Source: an uncultured Lachnospiraceae bacterium (lineage in GTDB: Bacteria; Bacillota; Clostridia; Lachnospirales; Lachnospiraceae). From it: a DNA stretch of 12,820 nucleotides. Location of the stretch: positions 1 through 12,820 of the forward strand of contig CAJOPI010000355.1 of the NCBI GenBank assembly GCA_905236275.1, written 5' to 3'. The notes below the pieces were generated by a model that worked only from the letters and a program-made list of their open reading frames with translations, had not been told where the DNA came from and searched no databases. Positions 1-7,308 of the stretch are shown one piece after another. The position numbers and the translations under genes were made by a program. The stretch's first letter is position 1. Every line of letters starts with the position of its first letter.

Positions 1-2
1 AG

Positions 3-995
3 GGAATAAGCTTTAAGGATAAGGAAACCGAACGTGATGCTGCATCACTCAGATTTACCGAGAGACAGGCAAATGCCATTCTGGATATGCGTCTCTACAG
101 GCTCATCGGTCTGGAAATCGATGCTCTGAATAAGGAGCATTCTGAAACCCTGAAAAAGATTGCAGAGTATGAGGACCTTTTGAACAATCCGTCCTCTATG
201 AACAAGGCAATTATCAGGGATCTGGACAGATATAAAAAAGAATACGGCGTGGAGAGAAGAACACAGTTAGAGAATGCAGAGCAGATTGTTATCGAGGAAA
301 AGCCGGTTGAAGAGGTTGACCTCGTATTCCTTATGGACAGGTTCGGCTATGCAAGGACGGTAGATACAGCGACCTACGAGAGAAATAAGGAAGCTGTACA
401 GGCGGAGTTTAAGTATTACTTTACCGTAAAGAATACAGGAAAGGTCTGCCTCTTTACTGCTGACGGAACGATGCACTCGGTGAAGGTTTCCGACCTTCCG
501 CTGACTAAGTTCCGCGATAAGGGTATTCCGATAGATAATGTAAGTAATTATGACAGTGCGAAGGAAAACTGTGTTTATGTTGATTCTCTTGAGAATATCC
601 TGAAATCAAGGCTTTTATTTGTAACCAAAAAAGCAATGGCAAAGATTGTTGATGGCTCGGAATTTGACGTGTCAAAGAAAAGCATTGCCGGAACCAAGCT
701 TGGAGATGATGATGAGCTTCTTACAATTATGACAGTAGGCGATTTTGAAAGACAGGTGTTTTTGCAGACTGCCGACGGATATATGCTCAGATTTTCGATC
801 GATGAAATACCGGAGAAAAAGAAAGCGGCTATAGGTGTAAGGGCTTTGAAGCTGGGTGCGAAGGATGTCGTGGAGAATGTTTTCCTTATGAATTTTGCTG
901 ATGAGCGGACGTTCACGTATGGAAATAAGGAAATCGCGCTTACAAGCGTGAAGCTGACAGGCCGTGATGCAAAAGGTACAAAAATCCGAACATAA
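3..995 (+). CDS. parC: DNA topoisomerase IV/gyrase subunit A, C-terminal part (5' truncated by window edge)
   Basis: This is the last 330 residues of a type IIA topoisomerase A subunit, the DNA-breaking and DNA-wrapping subunit that works with a ParE/GyrB ATPase. The frame is open from base 3, and the first residues include FTERQANAILDMRL, matching the conserved LSE-QA-AILDMRL segment at the end of the breakage-reunion domain. A helical coiled-coil stretch follows (roughly to residue 100). After it comes a beta-rich region with repeated units such as VFLMDRFGYART, VCLFTADGTMHSV and VFLQTADGYMLRF, typical of the C-terminal beta-pinwheel. I see no QRRGGKG-like GyrA box after the first blade motif and no acidic tail. 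That favours a ParC-type or divergent subunit over canonical GyrA. The family call is firm; the ParC versus GyrA choice is inference, and the missing N-terminal part would help decide it. Confidence 0.85.
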   Translation, partial: GISFKDKETERDAASLRFTERQANAILDMRLYRLIGLEIDALNKEHSETLKKIAEYEDLLNNPSSMNKAIIRDLDRYKKEYGVERRTQLENAEQIVIEEKPVEEVDLVFLMDRFGYARTVDTATYERNKEAVQAEFKYYFTVKNTGKVCLFTADGTMHSVKVSDLPLTKFRDKGIPIDNVSNYDSAKENCVYVDSLENILKSRLLFVTKKAMAKIVDGSEFDVSKKSIAGTKLGDDDELLTIMTVGDFERQVFLQTADGYMLRFSIDEIPEKKKAAIGVRALKLGAKDVVENVFLMNFADERTFTYGNKEIALTSVKLTGRDAKGTKIRT

Positions 996-997
996 TG

Positions 998-1026
998 TTG
1001 ACTAAGTTTAAGCATAATTGTAAAAT
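998..1026 (+). promoter_or_regulatory. Sigma-A promoter for rsmD-coaD operon
   Basis: A TTGACT -35 (998-1003) and a TAAAAT -10 (1021-1026) are separated by exactly 17 bases. They sit in the short gap after the topoisomerase stop codon. Transcription would start near 1033, just upstream of the rsmD ribosome binding site at 1037-1043, giving a leader of about 20 bases. This is a prediction from hexamer match and spacing only. Confidence 0.7.
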
Positions 1027-1052
1027 AGTTTTTGACGAAAGGAAAATATCAG

Positions 1053-1622
1053 ATGAGAGTAATTGCCGGAAGTGCAAGAAGGCTTCAGCTTAAGACACTT
1101 GACGGAACGGATACAAGACCTACTCAGGATATAATAAAAGAAACGCTCTTTAATGTTATTCAGAATGAAGTTCCCGGAAGCCGTTTCCTTGATCTTTTTT
1201 CGGGAAGCGGTGCGATAGGGATAGAGGCACTGAGTCGTGATGCATCCTCTGCGGTCTTTGTAGAGAATAACAGGAAAGCCGTTTCGATAATCAACGAAAA
1301 TCTTACTTTCACCCGACTTGCGGACAGGGCGGAGGTTATTACCGGGGATGTGATGATTGCCCTTCAGCAGATAGAAAGAAAGGGCCGATTCGATATCATT
1401 CACATGGACCCGCCTTACAATAAGGATCTTGAAAAGAATGTTCTGAATTATCTTAAGGATTCAAAGCTTGCTGATGAAGATACCCTTATAATCGTTGAAG
1501 CTTCGCAGGAGACAGACTTTGGCTATCTGGAGGATTTTGGATACAGAGTAGTTAAAGATAAGATATACAAAAGGAACAGACATTTATTCCTGAAGAAAAT
1601 AGGAAAGGGTCAGGAAGGATAA
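1053..1622 (+). CDS. rsmD: 16S rRNA (guanine(966)-N(2))-methyltransferase RsmD
   Basis: The product is a cytoplasmic SAM-dependent methyltransferase that modifies G966 (E. coli numbering) of 16S rRNA in the small ribosomal subunit. The 189-residue protein begins MRVIAGSARR, the usual RsmD opening, followed by TRPTQDIIKETLFN. SAM-binding motif I is DLFSGSGAIG (residues 47-56). The N6/N2-methylase catalytic motif DPPY is at residues 119-122. I chose ATG 1053 over the in-frame TTG at 1032 because GAAAGGA (1037-1043) is a well-spaced ribosome binding site, and the family starts at MRVI. The predicted promoter at 998-1026 also fits this start. rsmD followed by coaD is a very common bacterial gene pair, which supports the call. 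Confidence 0.95.
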   Translation: MRVIAGSARRLQLKTLDGTDTRPTQDIIKETLFNVIQNEVPGSRFLDLFSGSGAIGIEALSRDASSAVFVENNRKAVSIINENLTFTRLADRAEVITGDVMIALQQIERKGRFDIIHMDPPYNKDLEKNVLNYLKDSKLADEDTLIIVEASQETDFGYLEDFGYRVVKDKIYKRNRHLFLKKIGKGQEG

Positions 1623-1643
1623 TTCCTGAGTGGAAGCTGCAAA

Positions 1644-2141
1644 ATGGCTCGTGCAATTTATCCGGGATCATTTGATCCGGTTACCTACGGTCACATTGAC
1701 ATTATAAAGAGAGCGGCGGATATATTCGATGAACTCACTGTGAGTGTACTCAGTAATTCTGCAAAAAGTCCGTTGTTTTCTGTTGATGAACGTGTTAATA
1801 TGTTAAAGGAAGTCTGCTCGGACTTGAAGAACGTGCGGATTACGTCATACATGGGGCTTCTTGCGGAATATGCGCAGGACGAAGGTTTCGACGTAATTAT
1901 TAGGGGCTTAAGAGCTATAACGGATTTTGAATATGAGCTTCAGATGGCACAGACAAATCACAAGATAAGTGAGTCTGTAGATACTGTTTTTTTAACTACA
2001 AGTCTTGAGTATGCATATCTTTCATCTTCAATCGTGAGAGAAGTTGCAAGATACGGCGGTGACATTCATAATTTCGTGCCTGATTTGGTGGCAGAACAAG
2101 TATATGCAAAGGCAGGTATAGATAGAAATGGCAAGCAGTAA
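1644..2141 (+). CDS. coaD: Phosphopantetheine adenylyltransferase
   Basis: CoaD transfers AMP from ATP to 4'-phosphopantetheine to make dephospho-CoA, the penultimate step of coenzyme A synthesis in the cytosol. The protein is 165 residues, the usual length. The nucleotidyltransferase signature [12 protein letters not shown] (residues 8-19) holds the T/H-x-G-H motif (T14, H17). [14 protein letters not shown] (from about residue 85) and SSSIVRE (127-133, the ISSTxVR-type motif) are also present. The start ATG 1644 lies 21 bases after the rsmD stop and has GGAAG (1632-1636) upstream, so the gene is probably cotranscribed with rsmD. Its 3' end overlaps the next gene by 14 bases. Confidence 0.97.
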   Translation: MARAIYPGSFDPVTYGHIDIIKRAADIFDELTVSVLSNSAKSPLFSVDERVNMLKEVCSDLKNVRITSYMGLLAEYAQDEGFDVIIRGLRAITDFEYELQMAQTNHKISESVDTVFLTTSLEYAYLSSSIVREVARYGGDIHNFVPDLVAEQVYAKAGIDRNGKQ

Positions 2142-2781
2142 AATAGAACAGCTCATAGATGAGATAATTGATTATATAGACGGATGCAGGTTTTCAACTT
2201 TTTCAAGTACGAAAATCCTTGTTGATAAAGAGGAAATAGAGGGGCTTCTTCATGAACTGAAAAGCCGCACTCCTGATGAGATAAGACGTTACCAGAAGAT
2301 TATAAGCAATAAAGAGGGAATAATGGAGGATGCAAGAAAGAAGGCAGACGACATTATTAAGCAGGCGACTGTTTATACCGATCAGATGGTAAATGAGAAT
2401 TCCATAATGCAGCAGGCTTATGCACAGGCGAGTGAAATTATCGAGCAGGCGAAACAGCAGGCACAGCAGATGCTGGATGCCGCTACGGTTCAGTCAAATG
2501 AGATACAGCTTTCAGCGATGCAGTATACAGATGATTCATTAAGCAGCATTGAGAACATCCTTGTTCAGTCTATTAATCATACGCAGGATTATAATAATCA
2601 GTTTATTAATTCTCTTTCACAGATATTGAATGTTGTAAGCTCGAATCGTGCAGAGCTTCATCCTGAGAACAGTTATTCAGATATTCCTGTCATGGAAGAG
2701 GAAATCCCGACAGCTGAGGAGGTTCCGCAGGAGGCTGAACTGGCAGCGGAAGCAGCAGGTAAGGGTGCAGAAGAAGCTTAA
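2128..2781 (+). CDS. Coiled-coil protein of unknown function downstream of coaD
   Basis: I do not recognise a defined function. The 217-residue protein has an N-terminal segment with [15 protein letters not shown], then [17 protein letters not shown] and [25 protein letters not shown]. Next is a long Ala/Gln/Glu-rich helix with repeated A-x-x-I-I-x-Q-A units (about residues 65-130), resembling the coils of DivIVA or F0/V-ATPase stalk subunits. The last ~30 residues are an acidic Glu/Ala/Pro tail that looks disordered. There is no signal peptide, membrane helix or Walker motif, so an 'ATPase' label would rest on coiled-coil resemblance alone. The start ATG 2128 lies inside the end of coaD, with AAAGGCAGG (2108-2116) upstream, which suggests translational coupling. 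A stem-loop terminator follows at 2806-2837. A scaffold or division-related role is only a guess. Confidence 0.8.
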   Translation: MASSKIEQLIDEIIDYIDGCRFSTFSSTKILVDKEEIEGLLHELKSRTPDEIRRYQKIISNKEGIMEDARKKADDIIKQATVYTDQMVNENSIMQQAYAQASEIIEQAKQQAQQMLDAATVQSNEIQLSAMQYTDDSLSSIENILVQSINHTQDYNNQFINSLSQILNVVSSNRAELHPENSYSDIPVMEEEIPTAEEVPQEAELAAEAAGKGAEEA

Positions 2782-2805
2782 GGATTTGCGGATAAACGTA
2801 AACTA

Positions 2806-2837
2806 ACCCGTCATAGCAATATGGCGGGTGTCTTTTT
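2806..2837 (+). terminator. Rho-independent terminator ending the rsmD-coaD operon
   Basis: ACCCGTCAT (2806-2814) pairs with ATGGCGGGT (2821-2829) around a 6-base loop, with one T-G wobble. The stem is followed by GTC and five T residues (2833-2837). The structure begins 25 bases after the stop of the coiled-coil gene. An in-frame ATG at 2821 lies inside the stem, which is one reason to prefer 2854 as the next gene's start. Confidence 0.8.
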
Positions 2838-2853
2838 AGGAGTGAAGGAAGTT

Positions 2854-4311
2854 ATGGCTAAGTTATCAAATCTTGAGCCTCTTAATGTTTTTAAGTATTT
2901 TGAGGAAATAAGTGAAATCCCTTCGGGTGAAGGGGATACTTCAGCAGTAGGAGATTATATCGAAAATTATGCGAAGAGTCATTCTTTTCGCTATGAGAGA
3001 GAGGATAACGGGAATATCATCATATATGTTCCGGCGACTAATGGCTATGAGAATGCTGAACCGATCATGCTTCAGGGACATATCGGTACTGCCGGAATGG
3101 TTCTTTCCTACAGGTTTGATGCTGCAAAGAATCAGCCGGCGGAAGTCAATATTATAGATGATTATATTTTTGCAAAGGGTGCAGCTCTCGGAACTGATGA
3201 CAGGGCAGCTCTGGCTTTGTGTCTTGCAGCGGCAGAGGACAAGTCCGTAGCACATCCTGACCTTGAACTGGTCTTTACCTGTGGCTCAAACTCATATCTT
3301 GACGGTGCGGAATCGCTGGATATTGACAAGCTTAAGAGCCGAAGAATGATAAATCTTAATTCACAGCAGGAGGGAGTTCTGGTTACAAGTTCTGCCGGAG
3401 GACTTATAGGTAAAATGAATGTCCCTGTCAAATATCAGAAGAAAAAAGGAAATAAGTACAGGATAATTGTAAGCGGTTTTGCCGGAGGACATTCAGGAAG
3501 AGATGTCGGAAAATACAGAGGGAATGCCAATATAATCATGGGCAGGCTTCTGCATTTTCTTGGAACAAAGGTGGAGTTCAGTATTGTCAGCCTGTCCGGA
3601 GGTCTCATGTATACAGCCATTCCGAGGGATGCCGACTGTACTGTAGTTGTCGAAGAAAAGGACATAGAGGCTTTTGAGAATCTGATAGCTGATTTTGAAG
3701 CGACGATTAAAAACGAATACAAGGCAAACGAAAATAATATCTCGATATACTCAAACTATGAGAGTGAAAGCGAGGAAACGGTTCTTCTTTACAAAACCCA
3801 GGAAAGGGTTATATTCCTCTTGAATACGGTTCCTGACGGAGTTCAGAAAATGAGTCAGGAGAGCAAGACCAGAGACCTTGTGGAAACCTCGCTGAATATC
3901 GGAATTATGCGTATGGATGAAAAGAAATTTTATCTCGAAGGGACTATCAGGAGTATGATTTCTTCGGCAAAGTATGCTCTTTCCGATAAATTGAGATATC
4001 TTACGGAAACCATTGGAGGAATATATACCGAAACCGGCGATTATCCTGCATGGGAATACAGTGAGGATTCAGAACTTACAAATATATGCAGCAGTGTTTA
4101 CAAAAGACTTTTTGGCAAAGAAGCGAAAATTTCCGGTGTTCATGCAGGTCTTGAATGCGGAACCTTTTATTCGAGAATAAAGGGAATTGATATAATCTCT
4201 ATGGGACCGGATATTATTGACGCACATACACAGTCGGAAAAACTCAGTATTTCTTCAACTGTAAGAACATGGAATTATCTTACTTCTATTTTGAGGACTT
4301 TGAATAAATGA
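2854..4311 (+). CDS. M20C/PepD-like aminoacyl-histidine dipeptidase homologue, probably catalytically inactive
   Basis: The 485-residue protein has the length and overall layout of PepD (Xaa-His dipeptidase, a two-zinc cytosolic M20 peptidase). Conserved landmarks are LQGH (H76), LGTDDRAALAL (D115), AGGHSGRD (H213), AIPRDA, HAGLECG (H430) and the ISMGPD region. However, key residues appear replaced: the H-x-D motif reads HIG (G78 for the catalytic Asp); the paired catalytic and metal-binding Glu residues align with S145-N146 in TCGSNSYLDGA; the INxDSEEEG motif reads INLNSQQEG (N169 for the ligand Asp); and the Asn of NAIPR is T254. This pattern suggests a pseudoenzyme with a binding or regulatory role, or chemistry of another kind. 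ATG 2854 is preferred because AGGAG (2838-2842) precedes it and the ATG at 2821 lies in the terminator stem. The gene overlaps the SDR gene by 4 bases. Confidence 0.88.
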   Translation: MAKLSNLEPLNVFKYFEEISEIPSGEGDTSAVGDYIENYAKSHSFRYEREDNGNIIIYVPATNGYENAEPIMLQGHIGTAGMVLSYRFDAAKNQPAEVNIIDDYIFAKGAALGTDDRAALALCLAAAEDKSVAHPDLELVFTCGSNSYLDGAESLDIDKLKSRRMINLNSQQEGVLVTSSAGGLIGKMNVPVKYQKKKGNKYRIIVSGFAGGHSGRDVGKYRGNANIIMGRLLHFLGTKVEFSIVSLSGGLMYTAIPRDADCTVVVEEKDIEAFENLIADFEATIKNEYKANENNISIYSNYESESEETVLLYKTQERVIFLLNTVPDGVQKMSQESKTRDLVETSLNIGIMRMDEKKFYLEGTIRSMISSAKYALSDKLRYLTETIGGIYTETGDYPAWEYSEDSELTNICSSVYKRLFGKEAKISGVHAGLECGTFYSRIKGIDIISMGPDIIDAHTQSEKLSISSTVRTWNYLTSILRTLNK

Positions 4312-5075
4312 AAAAAATTGCGATTATTACGGGGGCTTCCTCTGGCATGGGGAAGGAATTTGTAAGAGTAGCAGCAACAAGACTTAAATCGTTGGATGAA
4401 CTCTGGCTCATAGCCAGAAGGACGGACAGGCTTGAAGCACTGAGACGGACTTACGGAAGCAAAATCCGTCCTGTCAGTCTTGACCTCGCAGACAGCGAAA
4501 AGCTTTCAACACTTTCCGTAATGCTGGAGAACGAGAAGCCGGATGTCAGGCTCCTTATAAACAGCGCGGGACTCGGAATAATCGGCAGGGTGGACGAAAT
4601 CGAAAGAGAAGAGTTAATTAACATGGTACAGGTAAACGCTGCCGCGCTTACCTGTCTTAGTGCCATGGTGATTCCTTATATGCGAAGAGGAGCTCATATA
4701 ATCAATATGGCATCTGCAGCTGCGTTTCTGCCTCAGCCGATATTTGCTGTTTATGCGGCTTCGAAAGCTTATGTGCTCAGCTTTTCGAGAGCCTTGAATG
4801 CCGAACTTGATAAAAAAGGCATCCATGTTACAGCTGTTTGTCCCGGACCTGTAAAGACAGAGTTTTTTGAGCTTGCTGAAAGATACAGAACCATGGCAAC
4901 CTACAAGAAGTATGTCATGGCATCCGCCGATAAGGTTGTAAATAAGGCTTTCATTGATGCAGCTAAGAATAAAGCTGTTTCGGTATATTCGATTCCGGCA
5001 AAATTTTCATTTTTCTTAACAAAAATTCTGCCGCATTCATGCCTGATAAAGCTGATGAAAACTTTTTACAAATAA
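4308..5075 (+). CDS. Short-chain dehydrogenase/reductase (SDR), substrate unknown
   Basis: This is a classical 255-residue SDR, a cytosolic NAD(P)-dependent oxidoreductase. The cofactor loop TGASSGMG is at residues 8-15. The structural NNAG motif reads NSAG (85-88), and N110 is the conserved active-site Asn position. The catalytic Ser is S136 in NMASAAA, with Y149-x-x-x-K153 as YAASK 13 residues later, which is the normal spacing. CPGPVKTEF follows, as in the family. ARR at about 36-38 after beta-2 is compatible with NADP(H) preference, though that is inference. The start ATG overlaps the stop of the PepD-like gene as ATGA, so the two are probably translationally coupled. The substrate cannot be read from the sequence; the catalytic residues are all present. 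Confidence 0.92.
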   Translation: MKKIAIITGASSGMGKEFVRVAATRLKSLDELWLIARRTDRLEALRRTYGSKIRPVSLDLADSEKLSTLSVMLENEKPDVRLLINSAGLGIIGRVDEIEREELINMVQVNAAALTCLSAMVIPYMRRGAHIINMASAAAFLPQPIFAVYAASKAYVLSFSRALNAELDKKGIHVTAVCPGPVKTEFFELAERYRTMATYKKYVMASADKVVNKAFIDAAKNKAVSVYSIPAKFSFFLTKILPHSCLIKLMKTFYK

Positions 5076-5095
5076 AACAGACACGAGGTTTTGTA

Positions 5096-5653
5096 ATGGA
5101 AAAGGGGACTTATGGTTATCTTAATAAAAAGCATGAAACAGCTGCGGTCAGAACGGCAGCTTTCTTTGCTTTTACGCTTTTACTTGTAATACTTGGACGA
5201 GTTTTCTTTAAGGAGCATAGCAAGGTTTTTACTATCTGTGCCATAATTTCCGTCGTGCCTGCAGCAATGTCCGCAGTGAATCTTATAATGTTTCTGCGTT
5301 ATAAAACAGGACGCAAAGAAATCTTTGATGAAACCGAACTGGCAAGGGGCTCTATCCCTGTTCTCTATGATTGTGTATTTACTACTGAGAAAGAGTCTTA
5401 CGGCGTTAATGCAGTAGGTATTATCAATAAAAATATTATTCTTTATTCTGAATATAAACAGTTTGATGCTGCAGGGCTCGAAAAGCATTTAAGCTATATC
5501 ACAAAGAAAAACGGATATAAAAACTGGACTATAAAAGTATTTACCGAGTTGGAGAAATATACCGGCAGGCTCAATTATTTAAGAGAAAAAGAAATCAGGC
5601 TTACCAAAAACGATCGTGAAATGGTTGACCTGGTTAAAGCTATTATTTTATGA
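5096..5653 (+). CDS. Two-helix membrane protein of unknown function
   Basis: I do not recognise this family. The 185-residue protein has a short charged N-terminus (MEKGTYGYLNKKHE), then two hydrophobic segments at about residues 19-38 and 43-67, separated by a short charged loop (KEHSK). A soluble region of about 115 residues follows, mixed in charge, ending in KNDREMVDLVKAIIL. By the positive-inside tendency, both termini would face the cytoplasm. ATG 5096 is favoured over the in-frame upstream ATG at 5039, which lies inside the SDR gene. GAGG (5085-5088) precedes 5096 at good spacing, and the chosen start removes a hydrophilic extension. The stop overlaps the start of the pseudouridine synthase gene as ATGA, implying coupled translation. 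Function is unknown. Confidence 0.82.
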   Translation: MEKGTYGYLNKKHETAAVRTAAFFAFTLLLVILGRVFFKEHSKVFTICAIISVVPAAMSAVNLIMFLRYKTGRKEIFDETELARGSIPVLYDCVFTTEKESYGVNAVGIINKNIILYSEYKQFDAAGLEKHLSYITKKNGYKNWTIKVFTELEKYTGRLNYLREKEIRLTKNDREMVDLVKAIIL

Positions 5654-6651
5654 AGAAATTTATTGTCACAAAAACTGATGAAGGACAACGACTGATAAAA
5701 TACAGCTCGAGAATACTTGATAAAGCTCCGATGAGCGTTATCAGGAAAGCACTGAGGAAGAAGAATATTGATCTGAATAAAAAGAAGGCTGACGGGAATG
5801 AGCTGTTAAAAGCAGGAGATGTGATTCAGATATGGTTTTCGGATGAAACCTTTGAGAAATTCATGTCTTCTTCGGAAAATGAAGGTCAGCCGGGAAAATC
5901 AGAAATAAAATCTGAGAAGAAGGTTGATAAAAGACTTAAGGAAAAATTTAAGGACTGGCTTGTTTACGAAGATGAAAATATTCTCATAATAAATAAACCG
6001 GCAGGGCTTCTTACGCAGTCCGATGATTCCAAGGAAATTTCGCTGAATGATATACTGCTTGGGTATTATGAGGATTTAGCGGATTACCGAACCTTTAAGC
6101 CGTCAATCTGCAACCGGCTTGACAGAAATACAAGCGGAATGGTCATCGCAGGGAAGACTATAAAAGGTCTTCAGAAAATGAATGAAATCATAAAGACAAG
6201 AGAAGTCAGGAAAATTTATAAATGTATAGCTTTTGGTGAAATAAAAGAAGCTGCAGACCTGAAAGGCTGGCTGAAAAAGGATAAGACAAAGAATACTGTG
6301 AGGATTTATGATAATCCTACAGAAGATGCGGTGGAAATAGAAACCATTGTAGAACCTTTGATAATTTTTAAGAAGAACGGAATCAATTTTACCTTAGCTG
6401 AAGTCGAACTTGTGACGGGAAGACCCCACCAGATAAGAGCGCACCTGTCTCACATAGGCAATCCGCTGATGGGAGACAAAAAATATGGCAGCCGCGACAG
6501 CATAGTATTCAGTGAAAAACTCTCTGTCAGGCGACAGATGCTTCACGCAGCTCGACTTGAATTTCCAACTATGGGAGAAGAATTCGAGACTCTTTCGGAG
6601 ATGGTAATAGAGGTTCCGATTCCTGCCGATATGGAGAAATTGGTCGAATAG
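5650..6651 (+). CDS. RluA-family 23S rRNA pseudouridine synthase (RluC/RluD type)
   Basis: The protein isomerises uridine to pseudouridine in RNA, most likely in 23S rRNA. The first ~65 residues form an S4-like RNA-binding domain (VIRKALRKKNIDLN...LKAGDVIQIWF). A charged linker of roughly 40 residues, rich in Lys and Glu, follows. The synthase domain starts near LVYEDENILIINKPAG (104-119). The catalytic motif is CNRLDRNTSGMVI, with D158 as the expected nucleophile. RPHQIRAHLSHIGNPLMGD matches the conserved C-terminal motif of the family. The length, 333 residues, is normal for domain-fused RluC/RluD proteins. The exact target site cannot be assigned. The gene is ATGA-coupled to the membrane protein upstream. 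Confidence 0.93.
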   Translation: MKKFIVTKTDEGQRLIKYSSRILDKAPMSVIRKALRKKNIDLNKKKADGNELLKAGDVIQIWFSDETFEKFMSSSENEGQPGKSEIKSEKKVDKRLKEKFKDWLVYEDENILIINKPAGLLTQSDDSKEISLNDILLGYYEDLADYRTFKPSICNRLDRNTSGMVIAGKTIKGLQKMNEIIKTREVRKIYKCIAFGEIKEAADLKGWLKKDKTKNTVRIYDNPTEDAVEIETIVEPLIIFKKNGINFTLAEVELVTGRPHQIRAHLSHIGNPLMGDKKYGSRDSIVFSEKLSVRRQMLHAARLEFPTMGEEFETLSEMVIEVPIPADMEKLVE

Positions 6652-6686
6652 CTGCCAAAGGATTAATAAAAACAAACGGATAAAAA

Positions 6687-7232
6687 ATGTCAACATGGAA
6701 ATCAAGAGGACTTCGGGGCTCGACTTTAGAAGAACTCATAAACAGGGCTAATGAAAAATATCTGGAAAACCATCTGAGCCTTATACAGAAGGTTCCGACA
6801 CCGATAACACCCATAGAATTTGATAAAGGTTCAAGGACCATAAAGCTTGCCTACTTTGATAAAAAGAGTACGGTAGACTATATCGGAGTAGTGCAGGGGA
6901 TACCTGTCTGTTTTGATGCGAAGGAATGTGCGGTAGATACTTTTACCCTTGCAAATATCCACGAGCATCAGGTACGTTTTATGGAAGAATTCGAAAGACA
7001 GGGCGGGGTGGCTTTTTTTCTGATTCATTATACGACAAGAGGTGTTTTTTACTATCTTACCTTCAGGAAACTGCATGAATTCTGGAAACGTTGGGAAGAT
7101 GGCGGACGAAGAAGCTTCAGGTTTGAAGAAATCGAGATGGAATTCATAATCGATCCGAGACCGGGAATGCCGCTTCCGTATTTGGATGCTTTGCAGACTG
7201 ACCTTGACAGAAGGAGTGAAATCCCTGTATAA
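6687..7232 (+). CDS. recU: Holliday junction resolvase RecU
   Basis: RecU is the Firmicute enzyme that cleaves four-way junctions during recombination and chromosome segregation. The 181-residue protein shows the nuclease core KSTVDYIGVVQG (D64), then FDAKE (D77, K79), equivalent to the E-x-K/D-x-K part of the active site. NIHEHQVRFM (HEHQ at 92-95) follows, as in the family. The C-terminal part with FRFEEIEME and GMPLPYLDAL is less distinctive. The N-terminus is shorter than in B. subtilis RecU. The ribosome binding site is weak (GGA at 6678-6680), with a 35-base gap after the pseudouridine synthase gene. The last ten codons contain the his operon promoter. Confidence 0.9.
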   Translation: MSTWKSRGLRGSTLEELINRANEKYLENHLSLIQKVPTPITPIEFDKGSRTIKLAYFDKKSTVDYIGVVQGIPVCFDAKECAVDTFTLANIHEHQVRFMEEFERQGGVAFFLIHYTTRGVFYYLTFRKLHEFWKRWEDGGRRSFRFEEIEMEFIIDPRPGMPLPYLDALQTDLDRRSEIPV

Positions 7233-7233
7233 T
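7204..7233 (+). promoter_or_regulatory. Consensus sigma-A promoter of the his operon, inside the recU 3' end
   Basis: TTGACA (7204-7209) and TATAAT (7228-7233), both perfect consensus hexamers, are 18 bases apart. The -10 overlaps the recU stop codon. The predicted start is near 7240, exactly where a 13-bp inverted repeat begins. A promoter this strong would be expected to need control, which the adjoining palindrome could provide. Confidence 0.85.
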
Positions 7234-7240
7234 AAGCTAT

Positions 7241-7272
7241 CTTTATTTTGGTAGCACGTTACCACAATAAAG
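7241..7272 (+). promoter_or_regulatory. 13-bp inverted repeat at the his operon transcription start: candidate operator or 5' mRNA stem-loop
   Basis: CTTTATTTTGGTA (7241-7253) and TACCACAATAAAG (7260-7272) are complementary over 13 positions with one mismatch, around GCACGT. No T-run follows, so it is not an ordinary terminator. It lies at about +1 to +32 relative to the predicted promoter, where a repressor could block transcription. One candidate is the TrpR-family regulator HisR/YerC that controls his genes in many Firmicutes. I cannot confirm that the sequence matches the HisR motif. Alternatively it is an RNA stem-loop that protects the 5' end. The ribosome binding site (7294-7300) is outside the stem. 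Confidence 0.6.
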
Positions 7273-7308
7273 CGCAACGCATAAAAACAGATGTTAGGAG
7301 ATAAAAGA

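Noticed and set aside
2821-2853. Upstream ATG 2821 as the start of the PepD-like gene
   Set aside because: The codon is within the 3' arm of the terminator stem and has no ribosome binding site, whereas ATG 2854 follows AGGAG and gives the normal family N-terminus.
3323-3352. TTGACA with TGATAA downstream inside the PepD-like gene as a promoter
   Set aside because: The -35 is perfect but the -10 candidate is poor, and it lies deep in a coding region; chance occurrence is likely.
7291-7308. ATG 7291 as the hisZ start
   Set aside because: The TTAGGAG ribosome binding site at 7294-7300 would be inside the gene; it is correctly placed for GTG 7309.
7233-7308. His-specific T-box riboswitch or His-codon leader peptide upstream of hisZ
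   Set aside because: Only about 70 bases lie between the predicted transcription start and hisZ. I see no T-box consensus, no terminator with a T-run and no run of His codons.
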